From Flavisolibacter ginsengisoli DSM 18119 (GTDB taxonomy: Bacteria; Bacteroidota; Bacteroidia; Chitinophagales; Chitinophagaceae): a stretch of 64,000 nucleotides of DNA. The notes below the pieces were generated by a model that was not told the DNA's origin, did not search any database, and was given only the letters and a program-made list of their open reading frames with translations. Positions within the stretch are counted from its first letter, which is position 1. Each line of letters opens with the position of its first letter. Below are positions 35,260 to 45,900 of this stretch, one piece after another. Made by a program: the position numbers and the translations under genes. Location: the NCBI RefSeq assembly GCF_900129295.1, contig NZ_FQUU01000005.1, positions 62,001 through 126,000 of the forward strand. The letters are read 5' to 3'.

Positions 35260-35385
35260 ATAAAGTCAAATTTCGTGATGCTGTTTATACCCGGTTTAAT
35301 TTACCGCAGCTTCCTTAATAGAATTACAAGTATTGAATTAGCCTGGTTGACCAGGTTGCGTGTACCTTGTTACCTGTGCTTTTTT

Positions 35386-35736
35386 CTATTCGCTTCCCTT
35401 TGCTCTAACTGTGTCTGCTAGTTTCTTGGGGGCAACCTCGCAATAAGCAGTTGTCAGCGCATCAATAAACAGGTTTTTCCTCACTTTCGTCATTTCAATA
35501 ATTGTCCAACCTTGCTTACCCCATTTATTATCAACCGGAAAAATGATGGACTTATCGACACACGAAAAAACATTTTGGTCTATTGCTGATAGTTTAATGC
35601 AAGCCCTTTTCTGTAAAGCATCATAGGTGGCAAATATTTTATTCTTTACCCTGAAAGAAGCTTTTTGAAAATGAAGCTCTTCTTTTGTTTCAGGAAACGA
35701 AAGCGCCAGGCTTCTGAAAGTTTCAATTGATACCAT
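35386..35736 (-). CDS. MmcQ/YjbR family protein
   Basis: The 116-residue protein has the MmcQ/YjbR plan: F-P-E-T-K-E-E-L-H-F-Q-K-A-S-F-R-V-K-N-K-I-F-A-T at the start, a second strand set (A-C-I-K-L-S), then N-K-W-G-K-Q-G-W-T and the basic closing helix. The family is structurally related to CyaY and often described as DNA-binding-like without defined targets. The ATG at MVSIETF is preferred to a TTG two codons upstream. It is cytoplasmic. Confidence 0.85.
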   Translation of the reverse strand: MVSIETFRSLALSFPETKEELHFQKASFRVKNKIFATYDALQKRACIKLSAIDQNVFSCVDKSIIFPVDNKWGKQGWTIIEMTKVRKNLFIDALTTAYCEVAPKKLADTVRAKGSE

Positions 35737-35802
35737 TGCCAAACTAATATATTATAAGGGGTGCCTTCAAGGTATAGTCCTAATGGGAATTTACATTCAC
35801 TC

Positions 35803-36375
35803 TTATGGCCTGTCCACTATATAATTCAGTTCAGTTACCCCCGAAGTAAACTGCCGGGTGGTCAATAGCTTGAGTTTTATTTTTTCCTTGATGTCTACAA
35901 ACAATGGAATGCCCTGGCCCAGGATAATTGGATTAACAAATAGCCAGTAGCCATCAATCAGCTTCAGTTGTATAAGGGAATGCGTTGCTGTGGGACTACC
36001 AAAAAGCAGGATGTCACTGCCTTCCTGTTGTCTGATTTCATTTATTCTGTCCGAAAGGTTGTCACTGATAACTGTGGTGTTATTCAAATCAGCTTCTTTC
36101 AACGTTTTGGATAAAACCAGCTTGTGAACCTGGTTATACCATTTTGAATGTTCAATATCATGCTTGCTCGCATCCGGTTCTGACCCTGCTGAAGGCCAGT
36201 AACTTTCCATCATCTGGTATGTTACCCGTCCATATAATGCAGTGTCGCCTTCGCCTATCCGCTTTCCGACATGATCAAAGAGTTCTTCATCCACTTTAAT
36301 CCAGTCCATTTCTCCATTCGGTCCTGCTACAAATCCGTCAAGCGATATGTGCATAAATGAAATTATTTTCCTCAT
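35803..36375 (-). CDS. RibD C-terminal (dihydrofolate-reductase-like) domain protein
   Basis: A 190-residue Rossmann-like protein of the RibD C-terminal/DHFR family: K-I-I-S-F-M-H-I-S-L-D-G-F-V-A-G-P, then Y-G-R-V-T-Y-Q-M-M-E-S-Y-W, a G-S-D-I-L-L-F-G-S strand-turn and N-P-I-I-L-G-Q-G-I-P. These stand-alone proteins resemble reductases that use NADPH, but the substrate is not known; riboflavin synthesis is not implied because no RibD deaminase domain or rib gene is near. Single gene. Confidence 0.88.
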   Translation of the reverse strand: MRKIISFMHISLDGFVAGPNGEMDWIKVDEELFDHVGKRIGEGDTALYGRVTYQMMESYWPSAGSEPDASKHDIEHSKWYNQVHKLVLSKTLKEADLNNTTVISDNLSDRINEIRQQEGSDILLFGSPTATHSLIQLKLIDGYWLFVNPIILGQGIPLFVDIKEKIKLKLLTTRQFTSGVTELNYIVDRP

Positions 36376-36678
36376 TGGTTTTGTTTTTTAATTCTATGTA
36401 TTGTTTACTCCTGTCTTGTAACAATATCCATTACCCTGAATGACTTGTCGATGGACTATTGATCAAGGCCAGGTTTGCAAATATTCTCAGCAAAATAGAA
36501 ATAAAACTTTGAACTTATTCTTCTGCCCCTATTTAGGAAGGTTAGTGGTGGTAACCGGGCAACTTTACGATTTGCTATTACAGATTACATCAAATCAATC
36601 CAGTATACTAAATGCGCACTATGTCATTAAAATTGTAACACTCCTCTTAAATCCTATTCCTTCCTCCCAATCCCAGTT
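36376..36678. other. Gene-free spacer
   Basis: About 300 bases between the DHFR-like gene and the MATE gene. I see only AT-rich sequence, no hairpin with a T-run and no reading frame with protein-like composition. Confidence 0.6.
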
Positions 36679-38091
36679 CTACACCATCACCTTCTTCCAC
36701 CGTCCCTTCTTAAACAACACAACGGCAGTAACAGTAATAAGAGTTTCTGCCACCGGTATGGCAATGAACACGCCTGTCGATCCCAGCTTAAAATATTTGG
36801 CCAGCAGGTAGGCCAGTGGTATCTGGAACAGCCAGAAACAAAAGACATTGATCAATGTTGGTGTCCTGGTATCCCCGGCACCATTAAAAGCATTGATCAT
36901 CACCATGCCCACACCATAAAAAATATAACCGGTGCTGATGATGCGCAAAGCCCTCGTGGCTATTTGCGCTACCTCTGTTTGCAGGGCGAATAAGGAAACG
37001 ATCGGTTCAGCGGCAAACAAAAAGAGCAGGGAGACCATGCCCATAAAAGCGGCATTATATTTCGCGGTCTTGATCACTGCTTTTTCTGCCCGCTGCGGAT
37101 CCCGGGCACCCAGGTTTTGACCTACTAATGTAGCTGCAGCGTTACTGGCTCCCCAGGCGGGCAGCAAAAAGAACATGATGATACGCAAGGCTGTCTGGTA
37201 ACCTGCCGACGCAGCACTATGCCCTGTTTCTGCTACCAGTTCTGCCAGGAAGATCCAGCTGCAGGAAGCAATGATGAATTGCAAGGTAGCAGGCCAGGCT
37301 ATCTTCACTACCGATTTGATCACATCCCATTCTGCTTTGATGGCATGGCGTGAAAGCTTTACCAGGCTGGAACCATTAAAAAGATGGTAGAGCTGGTAAC
37401 ATACACCTATGCTCCTGCCAATGGTGGTAGCCATTGCTGCTCCTGTGAGACCATAGGCCGGCACCGGACCCAGCCCGTTGATCAGCAAGGGGCAAAGAAT
37501 GATATTGCAGATATTAGCCAGCCACAGGCTTTTCATGGCTATGGAAGCATCTCCGGCACCCCTGAATATACCATTGATTAGGAACAGCAACATAATGACA
37601 ACGCTACTGCCCATCATGGTCCTGGTATAATGAACACCCATTTGAAGGGTCATATCCTCTGCACCCATCAGTCGCAGTATGTCGCGGGCGTAGATCATTC
37701 CAAAAGCACTAATGATTAGGATAGTTACAACAGCTACCAGCAAGGCCTGCATAGCTGCCCTGGCAGCGCCTTCAGGATTTTTCTCACCTATCCTGCGTGC
37801 TACGATGGCTGTAGCTGCCATACTCATGCCTACGGCAATAGAGTAGATGATCGTCAGCACAGATTCCGTAAGTCCAACAGTGGAAACAGCATGCTTGCCC
37901 AGCTTACTGACAAAGAACAGGTCCACCAAAGCAAATACACTTTCCATAGCCATTTCCAGTATCATGGGAATGGAAAGCAGGAGAATAGCCTTGCGCAGAC
38001 TTCCTTTTGTGTAATCCTGTTGGTCCCCTTTAAGAGCGCTAACAATAAGAGTATATACCCGTGAAATAGTTGTGGTTGATTGGCCTGGCAT
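36679..38091 (-). CDS. MATE family efflux transporter
   Basis: A 470-residue inner-membrane transporter with twelve hydrophobic segments and the two-fold MATE repeat. Diagnostic stretches include P-M-I-L-E-M-A-M-E-S-V-F-A-L-V-D-L-F-F-V-S, M-S-M-A-A-T-A-I-V-A-R-R-I-G-E and, in the second half, A-W-G-A-S-N-A-A-A-T-L-V-G-Q-N-L-G-A. It exports cationic drugs or other organic solutes using proton or sodium gradients. The gene is single and lies head-on to the SMUG2-like gene's downstream side, with 111 bases between them and no clear terminator. Confidence 0.92.
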   Translation of the reverse strand: MPGQSTTTISRVYTLIVSALKGDQQDYTKGSLRKAILLLSIPMILEMAMESVFALVDLFFVSKLGKHAVSTVGLTESVLTIIYSIAVGMSMAATAIVARRIGEKNPEGAARAAMQALLVAVVTILIISAFGMIYARDILRLMGAEDMTLQMGVHYTRTMMGSSVVIMLLFLINGIFRGAGDASIAMKSLWLANICNIILCPLLINGLGPVPAYGLTGAAMATTIGRSIGVCYQLYHLFNGSSLVKLSRHAIKAEWDVIKSVVKIAWPATLQFIIASCSWIFLAELVAETGHSAASAGYQTALRIIMFFLLPAWGASNAAATLVGQNLGARDPQRAEKAVIKTAKYNAAFMGMVSLLFLFAAEPIVSLFALQTEVAQIATRALRIISTGYIFYGVGMVMINAFNGAGDTRTPTLINVFCFWLFQIPLAYLLAKYFKLGSTGVFIAIPVAETLITVTAVVLFKKGRWKKVMV

Positions 38092-38202
38092 GATCAGGAT
38101 TGAAGTTTACTGGTAAATAATAGGAAGGCAATTGCTTCCGGATAAACTAACTGGGAGAATCGTCAGAACTTCATATGCGGCCTTTAAGATGGCTCAAAAC
38201 TA

Positions 38203-38886
38203 TTATTTCTTTTTCAAAACCTCAAGGTATTGGCTAATATATTCATCAAGGTATTTGCGCCTGTATTGCATGATGAACCGGGGATGAGGTACAATTTCAA
38301 TGGTTTTGAACCATTTGTGTTTTTCATTCAACGCTAATAGGTACTTGTAATTTTTTTCACCTCCTATACAGATCACTCTTTTCCTGTTCACCTTATAGGA
38401 TAGAAATCGTTCCATATTACGTGTAATAAAAGGCTGAACAGCTTTCACCAGGTCCTTGTCATCATAATAGTTGATGTTCTTTCCACCCTTAATAAATCCA
38501 AGCGGACATACAGACCCAATAAAGAATTTTGCATAAAATGGTTTCACGCCACCATAGGCATTGATCACTTTATAAATAAACTCGGCGGATAGTTCCGATC
38601 TTTTCTTAAAAGGATGGTCTATGTCACAGTATTCTTCCAGCTCTTTCGAAGCAGTAAAGTTTACGCCTGTGATACCCGCTCCAAACCTTCCGGGGTTAAT
38701 CCCCAGCAACAATGTTCTTTCATTACTGTCGTCATAAAACTTATTGCAAAATGTTTCCACGATAGAGATCACTTCAGGATTTTGCTGGGGGTATAGCCAC
38801 TCCACATTGTTGGGAAGTTCTACTGGTGGCTGTAATGCTTTATAATAGTTTATTAGGTGTTGAGCCCAGGTATTCTCGTCATTCAT
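38203..38886 (-). CDS. SMUG2-like uracil-DNA glycosylase
   Basis: The 227-residue product has the uracil-DNA glycosylase superfamily motifs in the SMUG2 form: T-L-L-L-G-I-N-P-G-R-F-G-A-G-I-T-G (active-site loop) and V-P-H-P-R-F-I-M-Q-Y-R (DNA-intercalation loop). It removes uracil or oxidised bases in base excision repair. A 19-codon in-frame extension begins with TTG, but a TAnnTTTG element on the minus strand overlaps it, so the ATG at MNDENTW is preferred. The gene is divergent from the trehalose operon. Confidence 0.88.
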   Translation of the reverse strand: MNDENTWAQHLINYYKALQPPVELPNNVEWLYPQQNPEVISIVETFCNKFYDDSNERTLLLGINPGRFGAGITGVNFTASKELEEYCDIDHPFKKRSELSAEFIYKVINAYGGVKPFYAKFFIGSVCPLGFIKGGKNINYYDDKDLVKAVQPFITRNMERFLSYKVNRKRVICIGGEKNYKYLLALNEKHKWFKTIEIVPHPRFIMQYRRKYLDEYISQYLEVLKKK

Positions 38887-38940
38887 TTTTGTAATAGTTT
38901 CATGCTCATCAGTTTTACCTGGTGGCAAGAAGATTGACTG

Positions 38941-38948
38941 CAAAACTA
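38941..38948 (-). promoter_or_regulatory. -7 element of the SMUG2-like gene
   Basis: On the minus strand this reads TAGTTTTG, a TAnnTTTG match, 54 bases upstream of the preferred ATG. It is placed before the longer TTG start, which makes that start unlikely. Confidence 0.55.
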
Positions 38949-38999
38949 TAGTACAATGGAAGAATTGCTTTTATTAAAAAGCTTATCAAAACACGCTGA

Positions 39000-41129
39000 A
39001 TGGAGATGAACACTTATCCGGGCCAGCCTTTCCCATTAGGTGCTACATGGGATGGTAACGGGGTCAACTTTGCTTTATACGCGGAAAATGCGAAAACTGT
39101 CGAATTATGTTTATTTAATTCTACAAATGCCGAGGTGGAAACATACCGCATTCGCCTGCGCGAAAGAACCAACCATGTATGGCATGTATACATACCCGAA
39201 CTGTTCCCCGGGCAATTGTATGGTTACAGGGTGCATGGCCCGTACGACCCGGAAAGCGGGAATCGCTTTAATCCTAACAAGCTCTTGATCGATCCCTATG
39301 CAAAGGCTATTTCAGGAACCATCCAATGGCATGATGCCTTGTTTGGATATAAAGTAGGCAACCCTGCTGAGGACCTGAGTTATAGTGAGCTGGACAGTGC
39401 TCCCTTCGTTCCCAAATCTATTGTTATCAATCCCAATTTCAATTGGGAGGGTGATACACAGTTGAAGTTGCCACATTATAAGGCCATCATTTACGAAACG
39501 CATGTAAAAGGGTTTACTATACAGCACCCGGATATCCCTGAAGTATTAAGAGGCACCTATGCCGGTATGGCCCATCCTGTAACAATAAAGTACCTGAAAG
39601 AATTGGGCATTAATGCAGTTGAACTTATGCCGGTACATCATTTTATCACAGACAGGCACCTGCATGAAAACAACCTGACCAATTATTGGGGGTATAATAC
39701 CATCGGGTATTTTGCCCCGGATGTTCGGTTTTATTCCGGAGATGGCGCCACCGGCGGGCAAGTGAATGAATTTAAGAAGATGGTGAAAGCTCTGCACCGT
39801 GCAGGTATTGAGGTGATCCTTGACGTAGTATATAACCACACAGGTGAAGGCAGCCAGTTAGGTCCGACGGTTAGTTTCCGTGGAGTTGACAATTGTTGTT
39901 ACTACAGGCTTACAGAAAATAAGCGCTATTACAAGGATTATACAGGCACTGGCAATACACTGAATGTACGACTGCCTAATGTGCTCCGGCTTATTATGGA
40001 TAGCCTGCGCTACTGGGTATTGGAAATGCATGTGGATGGTTTCCGATTTGATCTTGCCTCTACACTTGCCAGGGAGCTGCATGATGTTGACCGCCTCAGT
40101 TCTTTTTTTGATATCATTCACCAGGATCCCATCATCTCTCAGGTAAAGCTCATTGCAGAACCATGGGATATAGGCGAAGGAGGATACCAGGTAGGTAAGT
40201 TCCCTCCGGGCTGGGGAGAATGGAATGGAAAATACCGGGATTGCATGCGCGATTACTGGAGAGGGGCTGACAGTATGCTTTCTGAGTTTGCCGAACGCTT
40301 TACCGGCAGTTCCGACCTGTATAAGGCGGATTTCCGAAGGCCCACTGCCAGTATCAATTTTATCACAGCCCATGATGGCTTTACTTTACACGACCTGGTC
40401 TCTTACAATGAAAAACATAATGAGGCTAATGGAGAGAATAACCTGGATGGCGAAAATCATAACCGTTCCTGGAACTGTGGGGTTGAAGGTCCTACCGATG
40501 ATGAAGCAATCATTCAACTGCGTAAAAAGCAGGTAAGAAATTTCCTGGTCACGCTATTCCTGTCACAGGGAATACCTATGCTGGTGGCAGGAGATGAAAT
40601 GGGCCGCACCCAGCGAGGAAATAATAATGCTTATTGCCAGGACAATGAAATATCGTGGATCAACTGGAAGGACCGGGATAAAGAATTGATCCTTTTCACC
40701 CGCAGGCTTATCCATTTCTATAAGCACCATCCTTCGTTTACCCGTAAGCGTTGGTTCAAAGGCATCCCTGTCAATGAATCTAACCTGCCCGATATCGCCT
40801 GGTTCCTGCCAGACGGAAGTATAATGAGTGAAGAGAACTGGAAGCTTGACTTTGCCAAATCCCTTGGCGTTTACCTCAACGGGCTTGCGCTAAGAATGAA
40901 AGGTGAACAGGGAGAAGATATCATGGATGACAGCTTCTATATCATTTTTAATGCAGCTCATCACCCCTTGAGATACAAATTACCTGATGAAGAATTTGGC
41001 ACAACCTGGATACAGGTGATCGATACCAATACAGGCCATATAGAAGAACCCACCAATATTTATAACGCCGGTGAAGTGATTGAAGTTGCCGATCGTTCTG
41101 TAGTTGTATTGATTCAACCCTATTCCTGA
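39000..41129 (+). CDS. glgX: Glycogen debranching enzyme GlgX
   Basis: A 709-residue GH13 enzyme with an N-terminal CBM48/immunoglobulin-like domain (1-110; F-P-L-G-A-T-W-D-G-N-G-V-N-F-A-L-Y) and a TIM barrel. Catalytic residues: nucleophile D351 (G-F-R-F-D-L-A-S), acid/base E387 (L-I-A-E-P-W-D), stabiliser D459 (T-A-H-D-G-F-T). It hydrolyses alpha-1,6 branches after phosphorylase or amylase action and supplies linear alpha-glucan to the next two enzymes. It is the first gene of a tight three-gene operon; its stop overlaps the treZ start (TGATG). Confidence 0.95.
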   Translation: MEMNTYPGQPFPLGATWDGNGVNFALYAENAKTVELCLFNSTNAEVETYRIRLRERTNHVWHVYIPELFPGQLYGYRVHGPYDPESGNRFNPNKLLIDPYAKAISGTIQWHDALFGYKVGNPAEDLSYSELDSAPFVPKSIVINPNFNWEGDTQLKLPHYKAIIYETHVKGFTIQHPDIPEVLRGTYAGMAHPVTIKYLKELGINAVELMPVHHFITDRHLHENNLTNYWGYNTIGYFAPDVRFYSGDGATGGQVNEFKKMVKALHRAGIEVILDVVYNHTGEGSQLGPTVSFRGVDNCCYYRLTENKRYYKDYTGTGNTLNVRLPNVLRLIMDSLRYWVLEMHVDGFRFDLASTLARELHDVDRLSSFFDIIHQDPIISQVKLIAEPWDIGEGGYQVGKFPPGWGEWNGKYRDCMRDYWRGADSMLSEFAERFTGSSDLYKADFRRPTASINFITAHDGFTLHDLVSYNEKHNEANGENNLDGENHNRSWNCGVEGPTDDEAIIQLRKKQVRNFLVTLFLSQGIPMLVAGDEMGRTQRGNNNAYCQDNEISWINWKDRDKELILFTRRLIHFYKHHPSFTRKRWFKGIPVNESNLPDIAWFLPDGSIMSEENWKLDFAKSLGVYLNGLALRMKGEQGEDIMDDSFYIIFNAAHHPLRYKLPDEEFGTTWIQVIDTNTGHIEEPTNIYNAGEVIEVADRSVVVLIQPYS

Positions 41130-42982
41130 TGATGAACAGTGAAGAACACAAAATACCAGGCATAAGGCTAAAAAATAACAAGGCACAGGTGAATGTATGG
41201 GCGCCGCTTGCAAAGGAAGTTGTTCTTCTGATGGGTCCTTCACTTGAGTTACCGCTTACCCGGTCAGGCGAAGGGTATTGGTTCTTGCTTTCAGGCGAAT
41301 TACAGGAAGGTGACCGCTACCGCTTTCGTATTGACAATAAAGAATATCCCGATCCAGCATCCCTGTCACAACCTGGTGGTGTGCATGGTCCTTCAGAGAT
41401 CATAAACCTTGATAGTTTTCAATGGACTGATACTGACTGGAACAACCTGCCTTTGCAGGACTATATCATCTATGAACTGCATGTAGGCACATTTACACCA
41501 GCAGGCACCTTTGAGGCTATTGAAGACAGGCTAGACTACCTGCTACAACTGGGCATAACAGCCATCGAGCTCATGCCGGTAGCACAATTTCCCGGTCAGC
41601 GCAACTGGGGATATGACGGGGTATATCCCTTTGCGGTGCAGAATTCCTATGGCGGGGCAAATGGACTGCAGCATTTGGTAAATGCATGTCATGAAAAAGG
41701 TCTGGCTGTCATACTGGATGTGGTCTATAACCACCTGGGACCTGAAGGCGCCTACCTTGGCGCCATAGCACCATACTTCACTGATAAATACCATACACCC
41801 TGGGGAGATGCCATCAACTTTGATGATGCCTGGTGCGATGGTGTCCGGGACTTCTTCATAGCAAATGCGCTTATGTGGTTCCGTGACTTTCATATCGATG
41901 CATTGCGACTTGATGCCGTACATGCCATAAAAGATATGAGCCCGGTGCACATACTGAAGGAGATCAGGATACAGGTGGACGATCTGATGCAGCATACTGG
42001 TAAAAACCATTACCTGGTAGTGGAATCTGACCTGAATGATCCGCGTTATATCAATCCCCTGTCCAAGGGTGGTTATGGCATGGATGCGCAATGGGTGGAT
42101 GAGTTCCACCATGCGCTAAGGGTTACAGCTTCAGGTGAACACTATGGATACTATTCCGATTTCAATGGCATAGCCCACCTGTGTAAATCCTATACCGATG
42201 CCTACGTATACGATGGACAATATTCTGAACACCGGAAAAGAAAATTTGGAGCCAGGGCAATAGATAATCCCGGGCAGCAATTCATAGTATTTTCCCAAAA
42301 CCATGACCAGGTAGGAAACAGGATGCTGGGAGAACGCACCAGCCAGTTGTTAAGCTTTGAAATGCAAAAGCTATTGGCCGCAGCGGTTATATTCAGTCCC
42401 TATATACCGCTTTTGTTCATGGGAGAAGAATGGGCATCAACACATCCTTTCCAGTACTTTGTCGACCACTCCGATCCTGAACTTGCAGAAGCGGTGCGCA
42501 AGGGGCGAAGGGAAGAATTTGCAGCTTTTCATGCCCAGGGAGAAGCTCCCGACCCCTTATCAAGGGAAGTTTTTGACCTGTCTACCTTGCAATGGGATCA
42601 ACTGGAGCAGGAGCAGCACGCCACGATGCTGCATTATTACAAAACCTTGCTTCACCTTCGTAAAACCCACCCGGTATTAAAAGATTTAAACCGCAAACAC
42701 GTGCAGTTAGCCTGTGACGAGGTAAAACAAACAATACAATTATGTCGCTGGCACCATAATGAATCTGTATGGTGCCTGATGAATTTCTCCCGCGAGGTGC
42801 AAACACAAAGCATATCCAACCCCAGCCCGTTGATGACTATCCTGGATTCAGCCAGTTCACAATGGAAATTGGGGGAGGACAAATCCATTAAAGACAGGCC
42901 AGGAAACAACACTAATGTGTTTGTATTGCAACCAGAGTCCTTTGTTCTTTTAGGAACCAGGCCATTCACCATTCAATTATGA
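41129..42982 (+). CDS. treZ: Malto-oligosyltrehalose trehalohydrolase TreZ
   Basis: The 617-residue GH13 enzyme cleaves trehalose off the end of maltooligosyl-trehalose. The N-terminal CBM48-like domain (I-R-L-K-N-N-K-A-Q-V-N-V-W-A-P-L) precedes the barrel, with nucleophile D262 (A-L-R-L-D-A-V-H-A-I), acid/base E299 (V-V-E-S-D-L-N-D) and D393 (Q-N-H-D-Q-V-G-N-R). The ATG overlaps the glgX stop by one base, so translation is coupled. Only 6 bases separate its stop from the treY-malQ start. Confidence 0.95.
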   Translation: MMNSEEHKIPGIRLKNNKAQVNVWAPLAKEVVLLMGPSLELPLTRSGEGYWFLLSGELQEGDRYRFRIDNKEYPDPASLSQPGGVHGPSEIINLDSFQWTDTDWNNLPLQDYIIYELHVGTFTPAGTFEAIEDRLDYLLQLGITAIELMPVAQFPGQRNWGYDGVYPFAVQNSYGGANGLQHLVNACHEKGLAVILDVVYNHLGPEGAYLGAIAPYFTDKYHTPWGDAINFDDAWCDGVRDFFIANALMWFRDFHIDALRLDAVHAIKDMSPVHILKEIRIQVDDLMQHTGKNHYLVVESDLNDPRYINPLSKGGYGMDAQWVDEFHHALRVTASGEHYGYYSDFNGIAHLCKSYTDAYVYDGQYSEHRKRKFGARAIDNPGQQFIVFSQNHDQVGNRMLGERTSQLLSFEMQKLLAAAVIFSPYIPLLFMGEEWASTHPFQYFVDHSDPELAEAVRKGRREEFAAFHAQGEAPDPLSREVFDLSTLQWDQLEQEQHATMLHYYKTLLHLRKTHPVLKDLNRKHVQLACDEVKQTIQLCRWHHNESVWCLMNFSREVQTQSISNPSPLMTILDSASSQWKLGEDKSIKDRPGNNTNVFVLQPESFVLLGTRPFTIQL

Positions 42983-42988
42983 TCAATT

Positions 42989-45900
42989 ATGTACAATCCT
43001 GTATCAACATACCGCATCCAGTTTCATAAGGAATTTACTTTCGACGACCTTGAAAAAATATTGCCCTACCTGCAGGAGTTAGGGGTGACTACCGTGTATG
43101 CATCACCGGTATTCACTGCCATGCCTGGCTCTACCCATGGGTACGATGTGCTGGATCCCACAACCATCAACGCAGAAATAGGTACCGAAGAAAAGCTGCG
43201 GCAGATCAGCCATATGCTACAGGAGGCTAACATGGGTTGGCTGCAGGACATTGTTCCCAACCATATGGCCTACGATACCCGTAATCCATGGATCTTTGAT
43301 ATACTTGAAAAAGGCAGGTCTTCTATTTATGCTGATTTTTTTGATGTAGCCTGGACAAGCTCTTTATTCCAGGGTCGTTTGATGGTCCCCTTCCTTGGCA
43401 AACCCCTTGAGGAAGTGATTCAAAACAATGAATTAAAACTGGAGTACAAGAATAACAGGTTTGTGTTAACCTACTTTGATGCTGCATTTCCGCTGCATCC
43501 CCGGTCATATGGTACGCTTTTTAAAGCCGCAGGAGGTGCACAGGCCTTCCTCATCCTGGTCAATGAAATTGAGAACCTCCATAAGGCAGATGACCCGGGC
43601 ATTTACAGGCAGCAGTGGCACGAGCTGTTGATACAGGTGGATGGTATCATGCGCAATAAAGTATTGAAAGAACCGGTTGAAAAACTGCTGGCTTCTTATA
43701 ACAATGACCCTGCAATGATACAGGCATTGGCGGAAGAACAGGTGTACCGTTTATGTGACTGGAAGGAAACAGATGCGCATATCAATTACCGGAGGTTCTT
43801 CACTGTCAATGGGTTGATCTGCCTGGATATCCAAAAGCCGGAGGTTTTTAAAGCGCACCACCAGCTGGTAATGCAACTGGTAAAGGATGGTGTGATACAG
43901 GGATTACGCATTGACCATGTGGATGGATTGTACGACCCCACTCAATACCTGGAACAGCTACGCAACAGTGTTGGGCACAACACGTATATCGTTGTTGAAA
44001 AAATACTGGAAACCGGCGAGTCCCTTCCTGCCACCTGGCCTGTGCAGGGCACATCAGGTTACCATTTTTTGTCACTGTTGAATAACCTGCTGACAGAGAG
44101 CAACAACAGACAGGCGTTCATTGATTTTTATGAAGAGCTGGCAGGCCGGCAACAAAGCATACAGGAGCAGGTATGGGAAAAGAAAAGACATATCCTGTAC
44201 CATCATATGAGTGGTGAGCTGGAAAATCTTTTCCAATTACTCATGAATTCCAACCTGGTAGCGGTGCCTGATTATGCGCAGATTCGAATAGAAGATATCA
44301 AAACCGCAATGGCTGAATTCCTGGTACATATACCTGTCTACAGGCTCTATGGCAACCATATGCCTTTCGAAGCAGAGGAAGTAAAAAATATCGAAACGGT
44401 TTTCGAACAACTAAGACAATCACGTAGCGACCTTGTCGCAGCTATCAATCTACTCAGGGATGTCTTATTATTTCGCCCGGTAAACAGTAAAGAATATGCG
44501 AAGCAGGCACTGCATTTTTACCAGCGGTGCATGCAGTTTTCGGGACCACTGATGGCAAAGGGCGTGGAAGACACCCTCATGTATACCTATAATAACTTTA
44601 TCGGCCATAACGAAGTAGGCGATGCGCCAGGCGCCTTTGGAATAAGCACGCAGCATTTCCATTCTGCCATGATAGAGCGACAACAACAATGGCCCTATGC
44701 ACTGAACGCTACAGCCACGCACGATACAAAAAGAGGAGAGGATGCCAGGGCAAGGCTCAATGTGCTCACCGAGCTACCTGGTCTTTGGTTTCAAAAAATA
44801 CGTGAGTGGCAGGAACTAAACAAGCCGCTCCGAAAAGATAGTATACCAGATGGCAATATTGAATATTTGATATACCAGGTGCTTGTCAGCACTTACCCTA
44901 TGAGTGGGGAGCATACCGATAGTTATGCCGGCCGCCTGCAGGAATATATTGAAAAAGCACTCCGGGAAGGGAAAACACATTCCAACTGGGCCTCCCCGGT
45001 AGCTGCTTATGAATCACAGGCGAAACAGTTTATAGCTGCCTTACTGCAAACCAAAACACCATTTTATAAAAGCCTGCGCAGCTTATTTGATATCATAGTT
45101 GATTTCGGTATTGTCAACTCACTGGTGCAACTGGTATTGAAATTTACCTGCCCTGGAGTGCCCGATGTGTACCAGGGTTGTGAAGCCTGGGACCTGAGCA
45201 TGGTAGATCCTGATAACCGCCGCCCGGTAGATTACAAAAGAAACAGGGAGCTGCTTTCAGCCATCATGCAAAAAGAGGGCAGGAAGAATTTCCACCATGA
45301 CCTTTGGCAGCAGAGGCATCACCCGCAACTGAAAATATGGATGACGCATAAGCTTTTCCAGTTGCGCAAAGCACACCCTGTACTGTTTGCAGAAGGTGAG
45401 TACCAGCCACTGGCTGTGGAAGGAAAATATGCGCAGCATGTCCTGGCATTTTCCAGGAAGCACAAAAAACAATTATTTATAGTCGTGGTGCCGCTGCACC
45501 TGGCTAAAATGGCGGCACACCAAAATACCATCTTTGAACAGCTTAATTGGGAAGACACGCGTGTTTTGCTGCCAGCCAATGCCGACCCCGAATGGGAGCA
45601 TATCCTGCTTGCTACAAAAGACAAACATGAAAAAGAAGTACAGGTAAGCCATTTATTTGCCGGCCTTCCGTTTGCCATTCTTAAAGGCAGCATACCATCT
45701 AACCCCCGGGGCTCTGGCATCCTGCTGCATATTACTTCCCTTGCTTCTCCCTATTGTATTGGAGATATGGGACCAGAAGCCTATGCTTTTGCTGATCTTT
45801 TAAGCCGCACCAACCAACGTTTCTGGCAGGTGTTGCCCCTTACGCCTACAGAAGAAGGCCAGGGCAACTCACCCTATAGTTCGGTTTCAAGCAGTGCTGG

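Noticed and set aside
38887-38943. TTG start for the SMUG2-like gene
   Set aside because: A promoter -7 element overlaps the extension, so the transcript starts inside it; the ATG at 38886 is used instead.
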